A stretch of 64,000 bases of DNA from Lytechinus variegatus (taxonomy: Eukaryota; Echinodermata; Echinoidea; Temnopleuroida; Toxopneustidae), in contig NC_054757.1 in the NCBI RefSeq assembly GCF_018143015.1, positions 18,528,285 through 18,592,284 on the forward strand. The letters are read 5' to 3'. How positions within the stretch are numbered: position 1 is the stretch's first letter; each line of letters opens with the position of its first letter. A program made the position numbers and the translations under genes. Under the pieces are notes generated by a model. The model had not been told where the DNA came from, searched no databases, and was given only the letters and a program-made list of their open reading frames with translations. Positions 1 through 10,938 of the stretch are shown here, in pieces.

Positions 1-328
1 TGTTTATGGAACTTCTAGAAAGTCTAAACTGCTTTGTCTAGCAGGAGCCCCTCTATAAAGGCATAGTGCATGTGTTCAGAGCGTCTTGCCTGCATTCCCC
101 AAATGTTTTGTCTTGATCATGAAATGTGACAATTGGTAATTTCGAGCTGCTCGCGGGGCTCTCTGCGGGAATACCTGTCTCTGACTTTTGATGAGAGGCC
201 TTCGTGGTCCTGTGATCTTGTGTAACAATAATCAGTTATAAAATCATCTACTGGAAATGAAGAAAAATTTCCAAGCAAACACTTACAAGTGGTTACGCTT
301 GCTATGATCTTGTCTTTCTATCATTCAG

Positions 329-508
329 GCATTGTACGGGCACATGGGAGCCGTGACATGCCTGGCTGCGTCCACCTCGTACAACATCATCGTCAGTGGG
401 TCACGTGACCAATCGTGCCTCATGTGGGATCTCATTCGACTGACCTTCGTCCGACAGATGAGGGCGCTTGGCGCCCCGGTCACGGCAGTCTGTATCAATG
501 AGCTATCG
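329..508 (+). CDS. WDFY3: WDFY3 exon: WD40 blade
   Basis: 60 codons, phase 0 at both ends, after 'ttcag' and before 'gtgagt'. It encodes a WD blade with 'GHMGAVTCLAAS' and ends that blade with 'SGSRDQSCLMWDL', the usual GH...WD pattern. The next blade begins before the exon ends. Confidence 0.93.
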
Positions 509-3500
509 GTGAGTCAGAAGTCAATAGTGGTAATCTAGTGGGAAATTCCATTAGTTGATCCTCCCTTCTGTTTGTCTGACCATCCTTCTTACATTGAAAT
601 TCTTACTAAACTTTTTACTAATCTTTCAATTCATTATGATCTTAGAGCAATACAACTTTTTGCATTAACTAGAATAATTTATTTCAGGAAGAATAAATTC
701 AGGAAGTCCCTATATATCAAAGGTGGGATGTACTTATTTTTTAGAATTACCCCATTACATTGTATTGTTTTATTGGAAATAAGAAAGAACTCTTGATAAA
801 TACTGCATGCCTAATTGGGTGTTAATTCATCGCATTCGCAAGTCAATTTCAGGTCGCAAAGTCAATTAAAAATGTATGTTATTGCAAATTTCTAATTGAA
901 AGATGGCGTGCTTCTTGTATCAACGAGTGTAAATTGATCTGCTTTAGTAAAAAAAAAACCTTATTACTTGTAAATATGCTTATGAACTTTGCACTTAATT
1001 GCAAATATTTTCTTGAAACACCCTGTTAGTTACATTTTATGCATGATTTGTATAATGCATGATTGAAAAATCATATTTGCATCAACACAGATTCATAGTT
1101 ACAATGTTGTTTTAAATTTGAAAACAGATATTATGCTATTCGTGACTCATAATGTCAGCTACGTGTAGAATTCATTCCTGATTTTGTGTCATCATAGACA
1201 TTTAATTACTGACATCATTGGCAATTTATTTTTGATGAAATCCCCTCAAGGAATCTTTTCCTATTTCTTAAGTTTATTTAAGTTGGATATTTTTACATGA
1301 TGAAAATTTATTTTATTAATTAGATAGTCTGTGATGTATTTCATGGAATATGTGATGTTGAGATTTAGAATATGTTTAAATTCTTGGAACATACTTTCTG
1401 GCTATTTAAAGCACATGTAGGTTCTGTCATTGAAATTGTCTTTTCGCAATTTCCTGCATTTGAATTGTGAAATATATGTAAGTAATCATTATGTCTGTGG
1501 TCCCATTCATGCATATTCATGTAGGGTGACATAGCAATCTGTGCTGGAGTGTATCTCTACGTTTGGAGCATCAATGGAGACATGATTGCGAGTGTGAACA
1601 CATCGACAGGGAGAGAACAACAGATCCTATGCTGTGCTATGTCTGAAGTAAGATTTGTTCATGCTTAAGGTTTTCTATCCAGTTATGTTTTTATCATGTT
1701 TATCATGTTTGAAATAATTACAAAAACAAAAATAAAGAAGAAAGAAATGTTTTAAATAGACTCCAGTCCATAAGTGTATGGGCTCGGTATCCGATGGTTT
1801 AAAGGGATGGTCCGGGCTGAAAATATTTATATCTAAATAAATTTAGTAAACTTCACAGATCAAAATGCTGAAAATTTCACAAAATCAGGTAATAAATAAC
1901 AAAGTTATTGAATTTTAAAGTTTATAAATATTTTGTGAAAACAGTTTCATGCACATCGTCATGAATATTCACTAAGTGGGCTGATGATGTCACATCTCCA
2001 CTTTCCTTTTTCTAATGTTATTACATGAAATCATTCATGTAATAACATGATTCATTTCTTTCATTCATTTATAAATGATGTTTCTCCATTATGATGAAAT
2101 AAGTTGCGGCAATAAATAACTAATGCACTTAATCAGTTGTCAATCCAATTGTTTTAATTCTTGGTAGAAATGTTTTGAATAAACCTAAATTTCATATAAT
2201 GAAATGCAAAAGAACAAATCGGGATATGACATCAGCTCACCTTATGAATATTCATAAATACATGCCTAGAACCGTTTCACCAGAATAATGCAAATCTTTA
2301 AATTTCAATAACTTTGTTATCCGATTTTGATAAAATTGTCAGCATTTGCTTTGTGAATTTGTCTATATTCATTGAGATATAAATATCTCCAGACTGGACC
2401 ATCGCTGCAAAACATTTTATTGCGTGTTGGTCAGATGGCAAGAGCTATTGTTCCACTACAGGAATAATGGTAACCATGATTATGATACTAATTCAGATGA
2501 AATATACAGTTGAGCGTATGTTTGGTGACCTTTATCTTGACTGTTAAAATTCCTGTGGTTGTATTTGTTCCCTGTTTGTTTTCCTTCACAGCTGGTAGAA
2601 TGGGATACACTGAATGTGGTCATAACAGGTTCCAGCGATGGTGTGGTCCGGGTAAGCGATTGAATCTTTATTATGTGATTCATTTGAGTTCAGTTCAGCT
2701 CAATTCAATTCAACTCGACTCCATTCAATCTAATTTATTTCACTTTGACTTAACTTCATTAGAATCTATCCCATTTCATGCGATTCAAATCCATTCAACT
2801 CAACTCAATCCAACTCAATTCAACCAGACTCATTTTTACTCAATCCAGTTCAACTCATTTCAATTTAGTTCAATTCAGCTCAACTCAATTAAATTAATCT
2901 GAAATTCAAGTAAGTTAACTGAATTCAATTGAATTAAATTTGATTTGGTCAGGTACTTTTCTGTTCAAAGAAGTTCAGTTCATTGCAGTTCATGTCAATT
3001 CAATTCATTTTATTGCAATGCTATGCAAGGTGGTCCGGTTCAGTTCAGTCTAGTTTAGTTCATCTCTGTCCAGATAATTTTAAGTCACCTAAGTTTTCTT
3101 CAATCCAACTTCCATTCAAGTCGATTTCATTCATTTGATAATATGAAATACATGTAGTTGCATTTAGAATATACTGAGAAGTTTGGAAATGGTAAGTTCA
3201 GAAAGGGCAGAGTAGAAAGCGGGTATCAAATACAAATTGGTCAAAAGACATAGACCATGGCTTTATTTCTTATAATTTTTTTTCTTTGGCTTTCACAGAG
3301 TAATTTGTCCTCAGCCAATGAGACCAGGGCTGTCTTACAAAGAGTTGTGATCCAATCATCGCAACTATGGAAAGCCAGCAAAGTAAACATATGAAATGCA
3401 TGTTCAGGATTTTTTTTTAGATATGACAGTATATCCATAAAGTCATTGATTTTTTGACAATTTGGTGTGTTTTCCTTTGTTTACAAAGGATATTTTGCAA

Positions 3501-6500
3501 ATTTTTCTGTAGAAAAAACTTATGACAGTGATGGATTTCCATAGAGTTACAATTGATTGGATCAATCACAACTCTTTGTAAGACGGGCCCCTGATTACAT
3601 CATTAGCTTGTATCACTGTCTATTTATTTCATGAAATCCTCCACAGGTCATGATCTGCCTTCTAATCCTTGGAGCTCTAATTGGTGTTTCTTTGTGATTA
3701 TTGTTTAACCTAAAGGCCTGGTCACACCGCCCGAGCGTTGTTGGAGCGGCCGTGGAGCGGAGATAAAAAATCATCACCGCTTGCTACCGTTCACCATTTT
3801 CGATTTCGATTGTTTTTTTTAAATTTTTTTTTTCGATTTTTCCCCCCAATTTTGTGAGCGAAATTCGACTCTCTTTCCCTTCCGCTCCATGACCGCTCCA
3901 ACAACGCTCGGGCGGTGTGACCAGGCCCTTAACATACTGTTCCACCTAACATTGTCGATGATATCTTTTGATTGCAGATGTGGAGTGTTGAGTATGTCCA
4001 GGTACCTGATGGGAGCAACGGGAGAGGCGAGAACGGCGCCCTTCAAAGCACAATGGTAGACTCCAAAGTGGGTGTCGACCCATCGGAGGACAGTCCCTCG
4101 GAGGAGGACAGTCAAAGTTTTGAGAGTGTAGGATCCACACCCAGGAGGGACAACACGGACAAATCCTTGACGGACTCGCTGTCCGAAGACTTTCGGGATA
4201 CCCTGTCAGTCAACAGCAATGTTTCCAGTGGACGAAGTTCCCCCATCGTCAGGGACGATCGGGAGGAGAAGGATGGAGGCGCATCCCAGAGGTTGAAGCC
4301 ACCGGCGTCGCTTCCGGTTGCGCCACCCAGGAAACGGAAGCTGGAGAAGATGGGGTCGTCGGGTAGCCTCTTGAGCAACAAAGAAGGTGCTGAAGATGAC
4401 AGGACTCAAAATCAGGACATTAATGATCAAAAGAGCAGAGAAGAACTGAGTAAACAGTCCAGTAGTGATGCTACTAGTCTCAGCAGCAGCGTCGGTAGCA
4501 CGCCAACAGTACCTGATGGCACAGGAGTGATCCTGGGTGATGTTCCGATGAGCCCTTCCAAAGAATACATTATGGTGACTGAGAATGATCTGAAAGGATT
4601 CGATGAGGATGAACTGGATAAGGAGGAACGTTCAGCAGCTCATCGGAACAAGTTAAAACCGGGTAAGTAGCTTTGTATCGTGAAGTTAATGGCAGTTAAC
4701 ATGGAATGAAATATAGTTATGTCTGCCCAAAATACATGTATATAAAGATTTATGACAAAAATAAATCAGTACCAGTATTGAGTGATTAATTATAATTATA
4801 AGTTATATAAATACAAAAAAAATGTACATTTGATTACAGAGAAGTATGGATTTGGAATGTTGCCATGTGTAAAGTCAGATTGATTCTTCCCACTTTATTG
4901 ACAGGAACTATGATTTGTCTTTGAAATTCAAAGATTTGATTGTCAATTACAACATTTGTTGTACAGTATCTTGAAAGGTAAAGTGCCACAACTTCATGGA
5001 GTTAAATGAGTTTGAATCTTGTTTCTATCATCCTTCAGGTTTCAAGTGGCAACGTCAGCTAGTGTTCCGAAGTAAGCTCACAATGCACACAGCATTCGAA
5101 AGAAAAGACAACTCTCAACCTGCCGCTGTAACAGCTGTGGCTATTTCAAGGTAAGCGAGAGGAGACATTTCAGGTGACCAAAGTAGAAAGGTGGTTTTAA
5201 TCGAGAAATTTCATTAGGTTGATAACTTCCTGTCTACAACAAGAATTCACCTCTACCTTTTATTGTTCATTCTAAAAAAACTGTTACTGTTGTGCAAGTG
5301 ATAAAGAATTGTACCTTAGACATTAAATATTTCTTGATTTATTCATTGAAGGACCAAGTTGAAAAGTGACATATATAGACACTCTCCTTCAACTCCTTTC
5401 TGTCTTGAGGATCCTCCATGTTCAGGCCAAACTTAATGTTTTCATTCTGTAATCTTTGGTGTTCCGTTTCCTGTTTTGTCATCATGTCTAGGTCCCTTGA
5501 TAATTTAACAGGTTCATCATCTTTTCTCCTCAACAATGGCCCATCACTCTCAAGGCACATTTTTTTAGCACTAGTACAACAGTAAAAGTTTCTTCCAAGC
5601 CCGACCAAGTACACTTAATTTGAGCAATCAATTGCTGTAGTAATCTCAAATCGCATCTCTGCACTTACATCCTTTGCAAAAGCATTTATCTACAGTTGCC
5701 ACTCTCCACCCGGGTGTAGTAAATGGGTACCCTGTAGGAAGGAATTCTTTCATCGTTCAGTTAGGATAGGCGTGATAATATGCATCACCCAGAAACATTG
5801 TAATATCTGCTTATACATATTGCATTTTATTATTATTACTATTATTTTTTTTCTTCCATCATATCCAGGGACCACATGAAGGTGTTCGTCGGTGATGACC
5901 GTGGCAGAGTCTTCTCCTGGTCTGTCGTGGACCAGCCGGGCAAGGCCGCTGCTGACCATTGGGTGAAGGACGAGAGCGGGGATACTTGCCAGGCCTGTCC
6001 CACTCGCTTCACTCTGACGGAAAGGAGGCATCACTGCAGGAACTGCGGAAAACTCTTCTGCCAAAAGTAAGAACTATGATGCAATACCTTTATTCAAATA
6101 TCTTGATGCAAGAGACAAAAAGGGAAGGGGACGACTGAAGAAGACATGGAAGAAGCAAGTGGTGGAGGAGAGTAGGAGGGTTGGGTTGAGGGAGGAGGAT
6201 GCCCCACATAGAGTAAAGAGGGAGGGAGGGGTGGGGGTGATCTCTGTGAGTGTGAGGTGACTTCTGCCAACCCCATAGTTGGGACTTAACCAATTTTATA
6301 CTCTGGATGACTGACTGACACAGGGAGGGTGATATATATGGGTTTTTCCTGATTGTCTTTGTGTTATCTGGGCTTTTGCAACGAAACTTTGATCTGGTTG
6401 GTAAATACATGTAAGTAGTAGAGTAGTAATGTCATCATTTACATCTGAATGCATTCTTCTTTTGTTTTTGATATCTTTGTTCATTTGTGATTCATCGTTT

Positions 6501-6662
6501 AAATCATTTTCGTCCCCTTATTTGTCATATTTTAGGTGCAGTCGCTATGAATCTGACATCCCAAGACTTCGTATCAACCGCCCTGTTCGGGTCTGTGGAG
6601 TGTGCTATATACAGCTGAAAGCGCCCCCTCCAATCATGGATGGTAGCTCATCTAAAAGTTGA
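329..6662 (+). CDS. WDFY3: WDFY3/ALFY, C-terminal part (7 exons)
   Basis: This is the 3' end of a WDFY3 (ALFY) gene, a very large BEACH-WD40-FYVE scaffold that links ubiquitinated aggregates and phosphoinositide membranes to the autophagy machinery. Coding exons are 329-508, 1525-1647, 2592-2651, 3978-4662, 5039-5150, 5869-6066 and 6536-6662. All have AG/GT borders, the phases agree, and together they give 494 residues and a TGA stop. Counting from the first residue in the window: WD40 blades at about 1-121 and 351-408, a Ser/Asp-rich linker at 122-350, and a FYVE zinc finger at 418-480. The FYVE finger has all eight zinc cysteines (427, 430, 443, 446, 451, 454, 473, 476), the WxxD start (W418-D421), RRHHCR at 439-444 and RVC at 471-473. 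The order of domains and the phrases 'RSKLTMHTAFERKDN' and 'RGRVFSWSVVDQPG' match vertebrate WDFY3 from memory better than WDFY4 or WDFY1/2. The PH-BEACH region must lie upstream of the window. Confidence 0.94.
509..1524 (+). other. WDFY3 intron, no feature seen
   Basis: A/T-rich intron between two WD40 exons. I see no repeat with clear ends, RNA gene or coding stretch; the open frame at 572-796 is low-complexity and lacks any family signature. Confidence 0.6.
1525..1647 (+). CDS. WDFY3: WDFY3 exon: WD40 blade
   Basis: 41 codons, phase 0, after 'tgtag' and before 'gtaaga'. It encodes 'AGVYLYVWSINGDMIASVN', which closely resembles the corresponding blade of vertebrate WDFY3 (VWSINGxxIxSVN). 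It is too short to stand out as an open frame and was found by splice sites and homology. Confidence 0.93.
1801..2407. mobile_element. MITE, family A ('GGTCCGGGCTGAAAAT' ends)
   Basis: About 600 bp. The left end 'ggtccgggctgaaaatattt' is mirrored on the right by 'atctccagactggacc'. The inner arms also mirror each other: 'aaagttattgaatttt' against 'aaatttcaataactttgtta', and 'gatgatgtcacatctccact' against 'gggatatgacatcagctcac'. No coding capacity. Other copies lie near 17.6, 28.2 and 32.6 kb. Confidence 0.8.
2592..2651 (+). CDS. WDFY3: WDFY3 exon: WD40 blade, 60 nt
   Basis: 20 codons, phase 0, after 'ttcacag' and before 'gtaagc'. It encodes 'EWDTLNVVITGSSDGVVR', almost the vertebrate WDFY3 sequence at the start of the blade that leads into the acidic linker. 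Confidence 0.92.
2685..3130 (+). repeat. Degenerate TTCAA/CTCAA pentamer array
   Basis: About 440 bp of drifting pentamers of the type ttcaa, ctcaa, ttcag and ttcat, just inside the intron after the 60-nt WD40 exon. Copies are too diverged to count exactly. Open frames reading through it are compositional artefacts. Confidence 0.8.
3325..3592. mobile_element. Hairpin MITE, family C ('TCTTACAAAGAGTTG' ends)
   Basis: About 268 bp. The left end 'ggctgtcttacaaagagttg' is the inverse of the right end 'caactctttgtaagacgggc'. Inside each end, 'gattgatc'-type boxes and 'catag' boxes are also mirrored. Same family as elements near 43.8 and 50.0 kb, with a half copy near 9.15 kb. Confidence 0.85.
3711..3932. 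mobile_element. MITE with 40-bp inverted ends, possible TTAA target
   Basis: Left end 'ggcctggtcacaccgcccga' followed by 'gcgttgttggagcgg' is mirrored by 'ccgctccaacaacgctcggg' and 'cggtgtgaccaggcc' on the right. TTAA occurs just outside both ends (3705-3708 and 3929-3932), which suggests but does not prove a TTAA target. About 215 bp and no coding capacity. Confidence 0.8.
3978..4662 (+). CDS. WDFY3: WDFY3 exon: Ser/Asp-rich linker
   Basis: 228 codons plus one base, after 'ttgcag' and before 'gtaagt'. It starts 'MWSVEYVQVP', the end of the blade begun in the previous exon, and continues into a low-complexity linker rich in Ser, Asp, Glu and Lys. Many SP/TP sites occur, with the pattern 'SVGSTP' appearing twice (about 4129 and 4490). 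It ends 'NKLKPG', rejoining the conserved region. The linker is predicted disordered; vertebrate WDFY3 also has an acidic Ser-rich insert here, with little sequence identity expected. Confidence 0.9.
4663..5038 (+). other. WDFY3 intron, no feature seen
   Basis: Short A/T-rich intron between the linker exon and the conserved exon that follows. Nothing beyond splice sites is supported. Confidence 0.6.
5039..5150 (+). CDS. WDFY3: WDFY3 exon: conserved strand and WD blade
   Basis: Starts with two bases of a Gly codon after 'ccttcag' and ends with two bases of an Arg codon before 'gtaagc'. It encodes 'FKWQRQLVFRSKLTMHTAFE' and then 'AAVTAVAIS', the most conserved segment before the last WD blade of WDFY3. 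Confidence 0.94.
5690..5750 (+). repeat. SINE central-domain fragment
   Basis: The stretch from 'ttgccactctccacccgggt' to 'aaatgggtaccctgtagga' matches the central domain of the complete SINEs near 8.9 and 40.1 kb. Neither a tRNA head nor a tail is recognisable, so this is a decayed fragment in a WDFY3 intron. Confidence 0.6.
5869..6066 (+). CDS. WDFY3: WDFY3 exon: last WD blade and first part of FYVE
   Basis: 65 complete codons after 'atccag' and before 'gtaaga'. It finishes the last WD blade ('GDDRGRVFSWSV') and begins the FYVE finger with W-V-K-D, CQAC, RRHHCRNCG and the first Cys of the third pair. Confidence 0.95.
6067..6535 (+). other. WDFY3 last intron with purine-rich patch
   Basis: Contains a G/A-rich patch at about 6112-6245 and otherwise unremarkable A/T-rich sequence before the 'ttttag' acceptor. 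No repeat ends seen. Confidence 0.5.
6536..6662 (+). CDS. WDFY3: WDFY3 terminal exon: end of FYVE, stop
   Basis: After 'ttttag'; completes the third zinc pair and encodes the last pair in 'RVCGVCY'. It ends in a short Pro/Ser tail 'KAPPPIMDGSSSKS' and TGA at 6660-6662. The tail differs in length and sequence from the vertebrate C-terminus, as usual for this family. Confidence 0.94.
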
Positions 6663-8690
6663 CCAGTCATCTTTTCCCAAGCTTAAAGTAACGTTGTAAA
6701 GTGAATGTCTGAACACTACATGTGTGATCCTGTGTGTGTGTTCAAGCCCTTTATGTGTGTGGATATAGGTGTGTTTCACGTTACCTAGGTTCATACCAAT
6801 TTGGATGATGTTGGTGTTATGTAACTTTGTGTAATGGTCTTGGCAAATCTAGGGATCACTCTATGAATTCCAGCTTAAAAACGATCAGATGTGCTATATA
6901 GGAATATGAGTGAAGATTGCCTACAAAGCAATCAACATCAATTTAGAAGTTGCATGTAGACACCTGTCATTCAAAAGATAGAGAGAGGGCAACCAAGAGA
7001 AAGAAACACAAATAGGAACTATTATTGGAAAGTTGATTCAGACACCAGTCATACTGGAAGTCAGTTACACAAAAACGAGTGCAATCTGGTTTGTACCAGT
7101 GCCATCAAGTTTAAACTGACTATGACCAGACGATGTATCTATAGGTTTTCTGAGAGGTAAGATGCTTGGTTTCTTGAAGATTTTAGAAATGCAGTTGATT
7201 ATTGTTAAAAGTGGTCTCATATTCACTTAATACCATGAAAATGGCCATGCAAGACACTGTTAAAGGAGACACACGAAGAAAATTTCACGAAAGTGATGAT
7301 TATAGACAAATTATATATGGATGGAAAGGTATTGTCTTTTTATACACAAATATGTCACTAAAAAGTCTTATAGATGTCGTGGAAATGCAAGAAATGAAAT
7401 TATTAGACACCCTTCTCAGCCCCCCAGACCGACAATCACGCAGCCGAAAACGGTCGAGAATTATGACGTCACACAATCGACGTGCTCATCATCTCTCTGT
7501 GCATCATGCACTGAATCACCTTACTGACCTGTTCAATATCTTCCGAATTTACCGTTTTCTTCATGTAATGTGATATTCAATTTCTGTTTTCGACAACTTC
7601 AGACCAAACGTGATTCAGAACTGTGTTCCTTTGCCCGTTTTTATTGAATTGTGGACTGTAAAGACCAATTTTGTCCACTGCAGTCGTCATTGTGTTGCTC
7701 CACTCCAGTCAGTGAGTGAGTGAGTCGCTGCCCAAATAATATAAGTAGAGAATCTAATCAAGAACTTGAAAATCAAAAGCAGCAATTAAGAAGTAAGATT
7801 TAATAAATACAGGACTGAATAGAATCTCACATGAAAATAAAAAGAGAAAAAAGAGCTGATAGGAATGGGGAAGGAACATAATTAAAAAAAAAATCCAGAA
7901 CCAAAAAAAAAAAATCAGAGTTTCGAACCAGGATCCCCGCACTCATAAAAAAACTGCGTGCGTACAGATTTGTCCACAGACCATGTTGTTATATAGACCG
8001 TGTTCATAACGATATATGAACTAAGTGCGTTCGCTGTGCGTTCGCTGCAGTTGCCTCGCAATGCTTCGGCAATCCAAGTGCAATTCCAATCATTTCGCGA
8101 TCATATATTGCCGTGTTTTTTTGTGGTTCCTGAACTTGCTACGTAATTAAATTTCATAATTTTTATTCAGTTGTGAAGACGAATGTCTATGCTTTATATT
8201 GATAATAATATCAATGTGGTGCAAGCATGATTTCTAAGTGAAAATATGCTTTGTTTATTCACGTATATTTCTTGAAAACAAATAATTTTTTCTAAGCTAA
8301 ATATCGGTTACCAAAATATGTTAAATGTGCATTTCATTTTACTGTTCAGAAAATTCAAACTTTTATCTATGTAATAAGACCAATCTTGAGAGGAATAAAC
8401 TATTCTAAGAGCAAAAAACGCTGATTGGAAAGATCGTCTTCAATGGGCTGCTGTCAGCTCAGCTGCTCGCTGCTCGTGGTGTGACGTCACTCAGCTGGAG
8501 CTCGCCAGAGGACGGACGAAGGCAGAAATATGCCATGAAAATAAGTCATTTTTGAGAGCTGATTTCTGCAAACTCTAATCACTATTTTAAAAGGTGAAGT
8601 TATATATCTGATTAGTAATACTTCCCCTTTACAATGATGACCAAAAAAAGTCATTATAAAATACTTTTGATTCTTCGGTTGTCTACTTTA
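6663..8690 (+). other. Probable WDFY3 3' UTR and beyond; no gene seen
   Basis: Follows the WDFY3 stop. An AATAAA at 7802-7807 is one possible poly(A) signal, but several others occur further down and the transcript end cannot be fixed. Open frames at 7202-7573 show no family signature. Confidence 0.4.
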
Positions 8691-8998
8691 AACATAATGA
8701 TAATAATAACATGGTCCACTTATATAGCGCAGATACTATAATTGCATATTCTCCTCTGCGCTTGATACTTGGTATCATATTATTACCCTGGCTGTAACTG
8801 AGCCGCCATGTAAAGGTGCTAAACATTCAAGGAATAAATCCTACCGGGTACCCATTTACCTCACCTGGGTCAAGTGTGGCACAATGTGGGTAAATTTCTC
8901 GCTGAAAGAAAACATGCCATAGCTGGGATTCGAACCCACGTCCATCCGATTGAAAGGCGAGAGTCGTAACCACAAGACCACGACACCCCCACATTCCA
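8690..8998 (-). repeat. tRNA-derived SINE, nearly complete
   Basis: Read on the minus strand, it starts with a tRNA-like head with box A 'gtcgtggtcttgtggtta' and box B 'gggttcgaatccca'. The central domain 'acccaggtgaggtaaatggg' plus 'tacccggtagga' follows, then 'gcgctatataagtgg' and a TTATTATTATCATT tail near 8700. Length about 300 bp. The same plan is seen at 39.83-40.19 kb. Confidence 0.85.
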
Positions 8999-9003
8999 CT
9001 TGC

Positions 9004-9147
9004 GCGACCTGGTACAGTGGTGGACTGCGACCCAGAGGAGACAAAGCATAGGAGGGGGCACTGTTCTGTTTGTGAACAATGCTGTGCCCATCCAATGCTT
9101 TGTCTCCTCCAGGTCACGGTCCGCCACTGACCTGATACACGCCTGAC
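9004..9147. mobile_element. Hairpin MITE, about 140 bp
   Basis: Left arm 'cctggtacagtggtggactg' and 'gaggagacaaagcat' are mirrored by 'atgctttgtctcctcc' and 'ggtccgccactgacctgata'. The loop is about 30 bp. It lies immediately next to the head of the minus-strand SINE, so one may have inserted beside the other. Confidence 0.75.
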
Positions 9148-9240
9148 AAAGAGATGTGATTGATCCGCTCAACATCAACTGCATGGAAATCTGTCGATGT
9201 CATAATTTTCTTACAGGAAATTGTAGTTTCTGTTTCAAAC
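9146..9240. mobile_element. Half copy of family C MITE
   Basis: 'gacaaagagatgtgattgat', 'catggaaatctgtcgatgtc' and 'ataattttcttacaggaaat' match one arm of the family C hairpins at 3.3, 43.8 and 50.0 kb. The opposite arm is missing. Confidence 0.55.
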
Positions 9241-10283
9241 AAAAAAGGGAGCATACTGAGCTATCAGAAGAATGTATGATTATATGTCATATCTAGAAAA
9301 CATGCAACCGATCTCATTCTCTTAATGTCTGATAGAACATAGGTTTAACCCGTTTGGTGTACTGTTAAGGTGGGCCAATCGTAATTTGGTCTAAGCTGCT
9401 CTTTATATAATCCCCACTTGGTGTAATCTAGTGATCATTTCTTCCTATTGCGAAGTCATCTAGTGACCAGTGTGTCTACTTCGTTTTGTTTCCTATTTTC
9501 TGGTCTACTGACCATTGGTCACCCAAGTAATTTGTGGATTATTAGCAATTTGATTTTCCAGCATTGTTTTAATTCTCATGTCATCAGAGGTTCTTGGCAT
9601 TATTTTTTTGTTTCCAAGAATTTTGGTGTCAGTACTCTAAACTTGGGGAAAAGGTTATGCCATGAACAGATTAAGTGCAATCTAATTTCAGAATTGTTAT
9701 ATGGAAATTCCATGAAATACATGTACATCTGTCAACCTATATGTGGGACTTTCAGAAAATGATTCATCTATGCTTTGTGCTTTGTATGAAGAGATGCAAA
9801 TTATCATGGGTTGATTGAGCGAAGTAAAAGTTGAGAAAAAAATGGAGATTTGATGTATAAATAGGTCTATTATTTTATAGAATTGCCCTAGTATTATTTT
9901 TTTAGAAATGTTGGACCATACTCTGAAGTTTGATTTAACTTAGCTAGGTCATGGTCTAAATCTTTGCTAAAGTTATGGCAAGCCAAAGATCTCAAAAATT
10001 CTGTTTACATTGTATGTTTTGTTTACAATGCTCTTTTCTTAAATCTTTAATGGTGATGACAACTATCGTATGTATCATTCCCAGACAGTTAGGAATTATT
10101 TGAGTGTCAAATGAGCTGATAGATTGAACCTCTACTGTTAGATAATTATGTCACAATTGGCTATCCATAGTTAAACCACAGCTTTGGACCAGACTTTACA
10201 TTAAACCTTACTTCAGAATACAGATGTCTCATTGCAAAGTCAGAATGAGACAAGATTCATACTCAAGCTATAATTTTGTACAG

Positions 10284-10441
10284 GTGAGCGTTTCATCAAC
10301 AATTTTGTCCGACAAGTTGTCAGATCTGACACCTTTCCTTGATTTTGATTGGCTGAGAGGCACTGTTCCTATGGTAATTGTCGGATAAAATGGGACTTGT
10401 CAGATGAAACGTCCGACAAGTCCTTTCATGAAACGCTCCCC
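10284..10441. mobile_element. Hairpin MITE, family D ('GAGCGTTTCAT' ends)
   Basis: About 158 bp. The left end 'gtgagcgtttcat' is mirrored by 'atgaaacgctccc', and 'gtccgacaagttgtcag' by 'cgtccgacaagtcc'. The centre has 'attttgattggctgaga' and 'tatggtaattgtcgg'. Relatives at 24.8, 27.0, 29.4 and 49.9 kb. Confidence 0.8.
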
Positions 10442-10733
10442 AGAATTGTGCCAACAAGGATTATGTATACATATGGCTGCTTTGTTTTTATTTCTACATA
10501 GGGTTTGTATCTTCCCCATTTTTTTAAAATGAAAGTAATGTAGTACTAATACATGTACAGTGTAACCCCCCCCTCAAAAAAAAAAGATTGATCATATAGG
10601 GGTCGATTTGCGGTTATATAATTTTCATGTGAGCAAAAACTTGTTCAATTTTCATTTATAGTTAAAAATAAATGATTCCAGAGGGCATTGACTTTGTGAG
10701 AATGGCTTTACAAAAAAAAATCAAGATATATCT

Positions 10734-10938
10734 GGGGGGTGTTTCACAAAGATGACTTAGGTCGCACTTAAATGTCGACGCGTACATGATATGCAATGCG
10801 CAATCTTATTGATCAATGCGCAGTAGTGCGCGACCTCTTGGCATGATCTGACCAATGCTGTCATGCCTTTTATACTGCGCGCAACTAGAAATTTAAGTGC
10901 GACTCTAAGTCATACTTAATTCTTTGTGAAACACCCCC
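10734..10938. mobile_element. Hairpin MITE ('GGGGGTGTTTCACAAAGA' ends)
   Basis: About 205 bp with perfect outer ends: 'ggggtgtttcacaaagatga' on the left and 'tctttgtgaaacaccccc' on the right. Mirrored inner boxes 'gtcgcacttaaat' and 'atttaagtgcgac' extend the inverted repeat. No coding capacity. Confidence 0.85.

Noticed and set aside
2510-2902. 130-codon frame on the + strand
   Set aside because: Overlaps the 60-nt WDFY3 exon in the wrong frame and continues through the TTCAA repeat.
8827-9184. Overlapping minus-strand frames of 79-104 codons
   Set aside because: They lie within the SINE and hairpin MITE at 8.7-9.15 kb.
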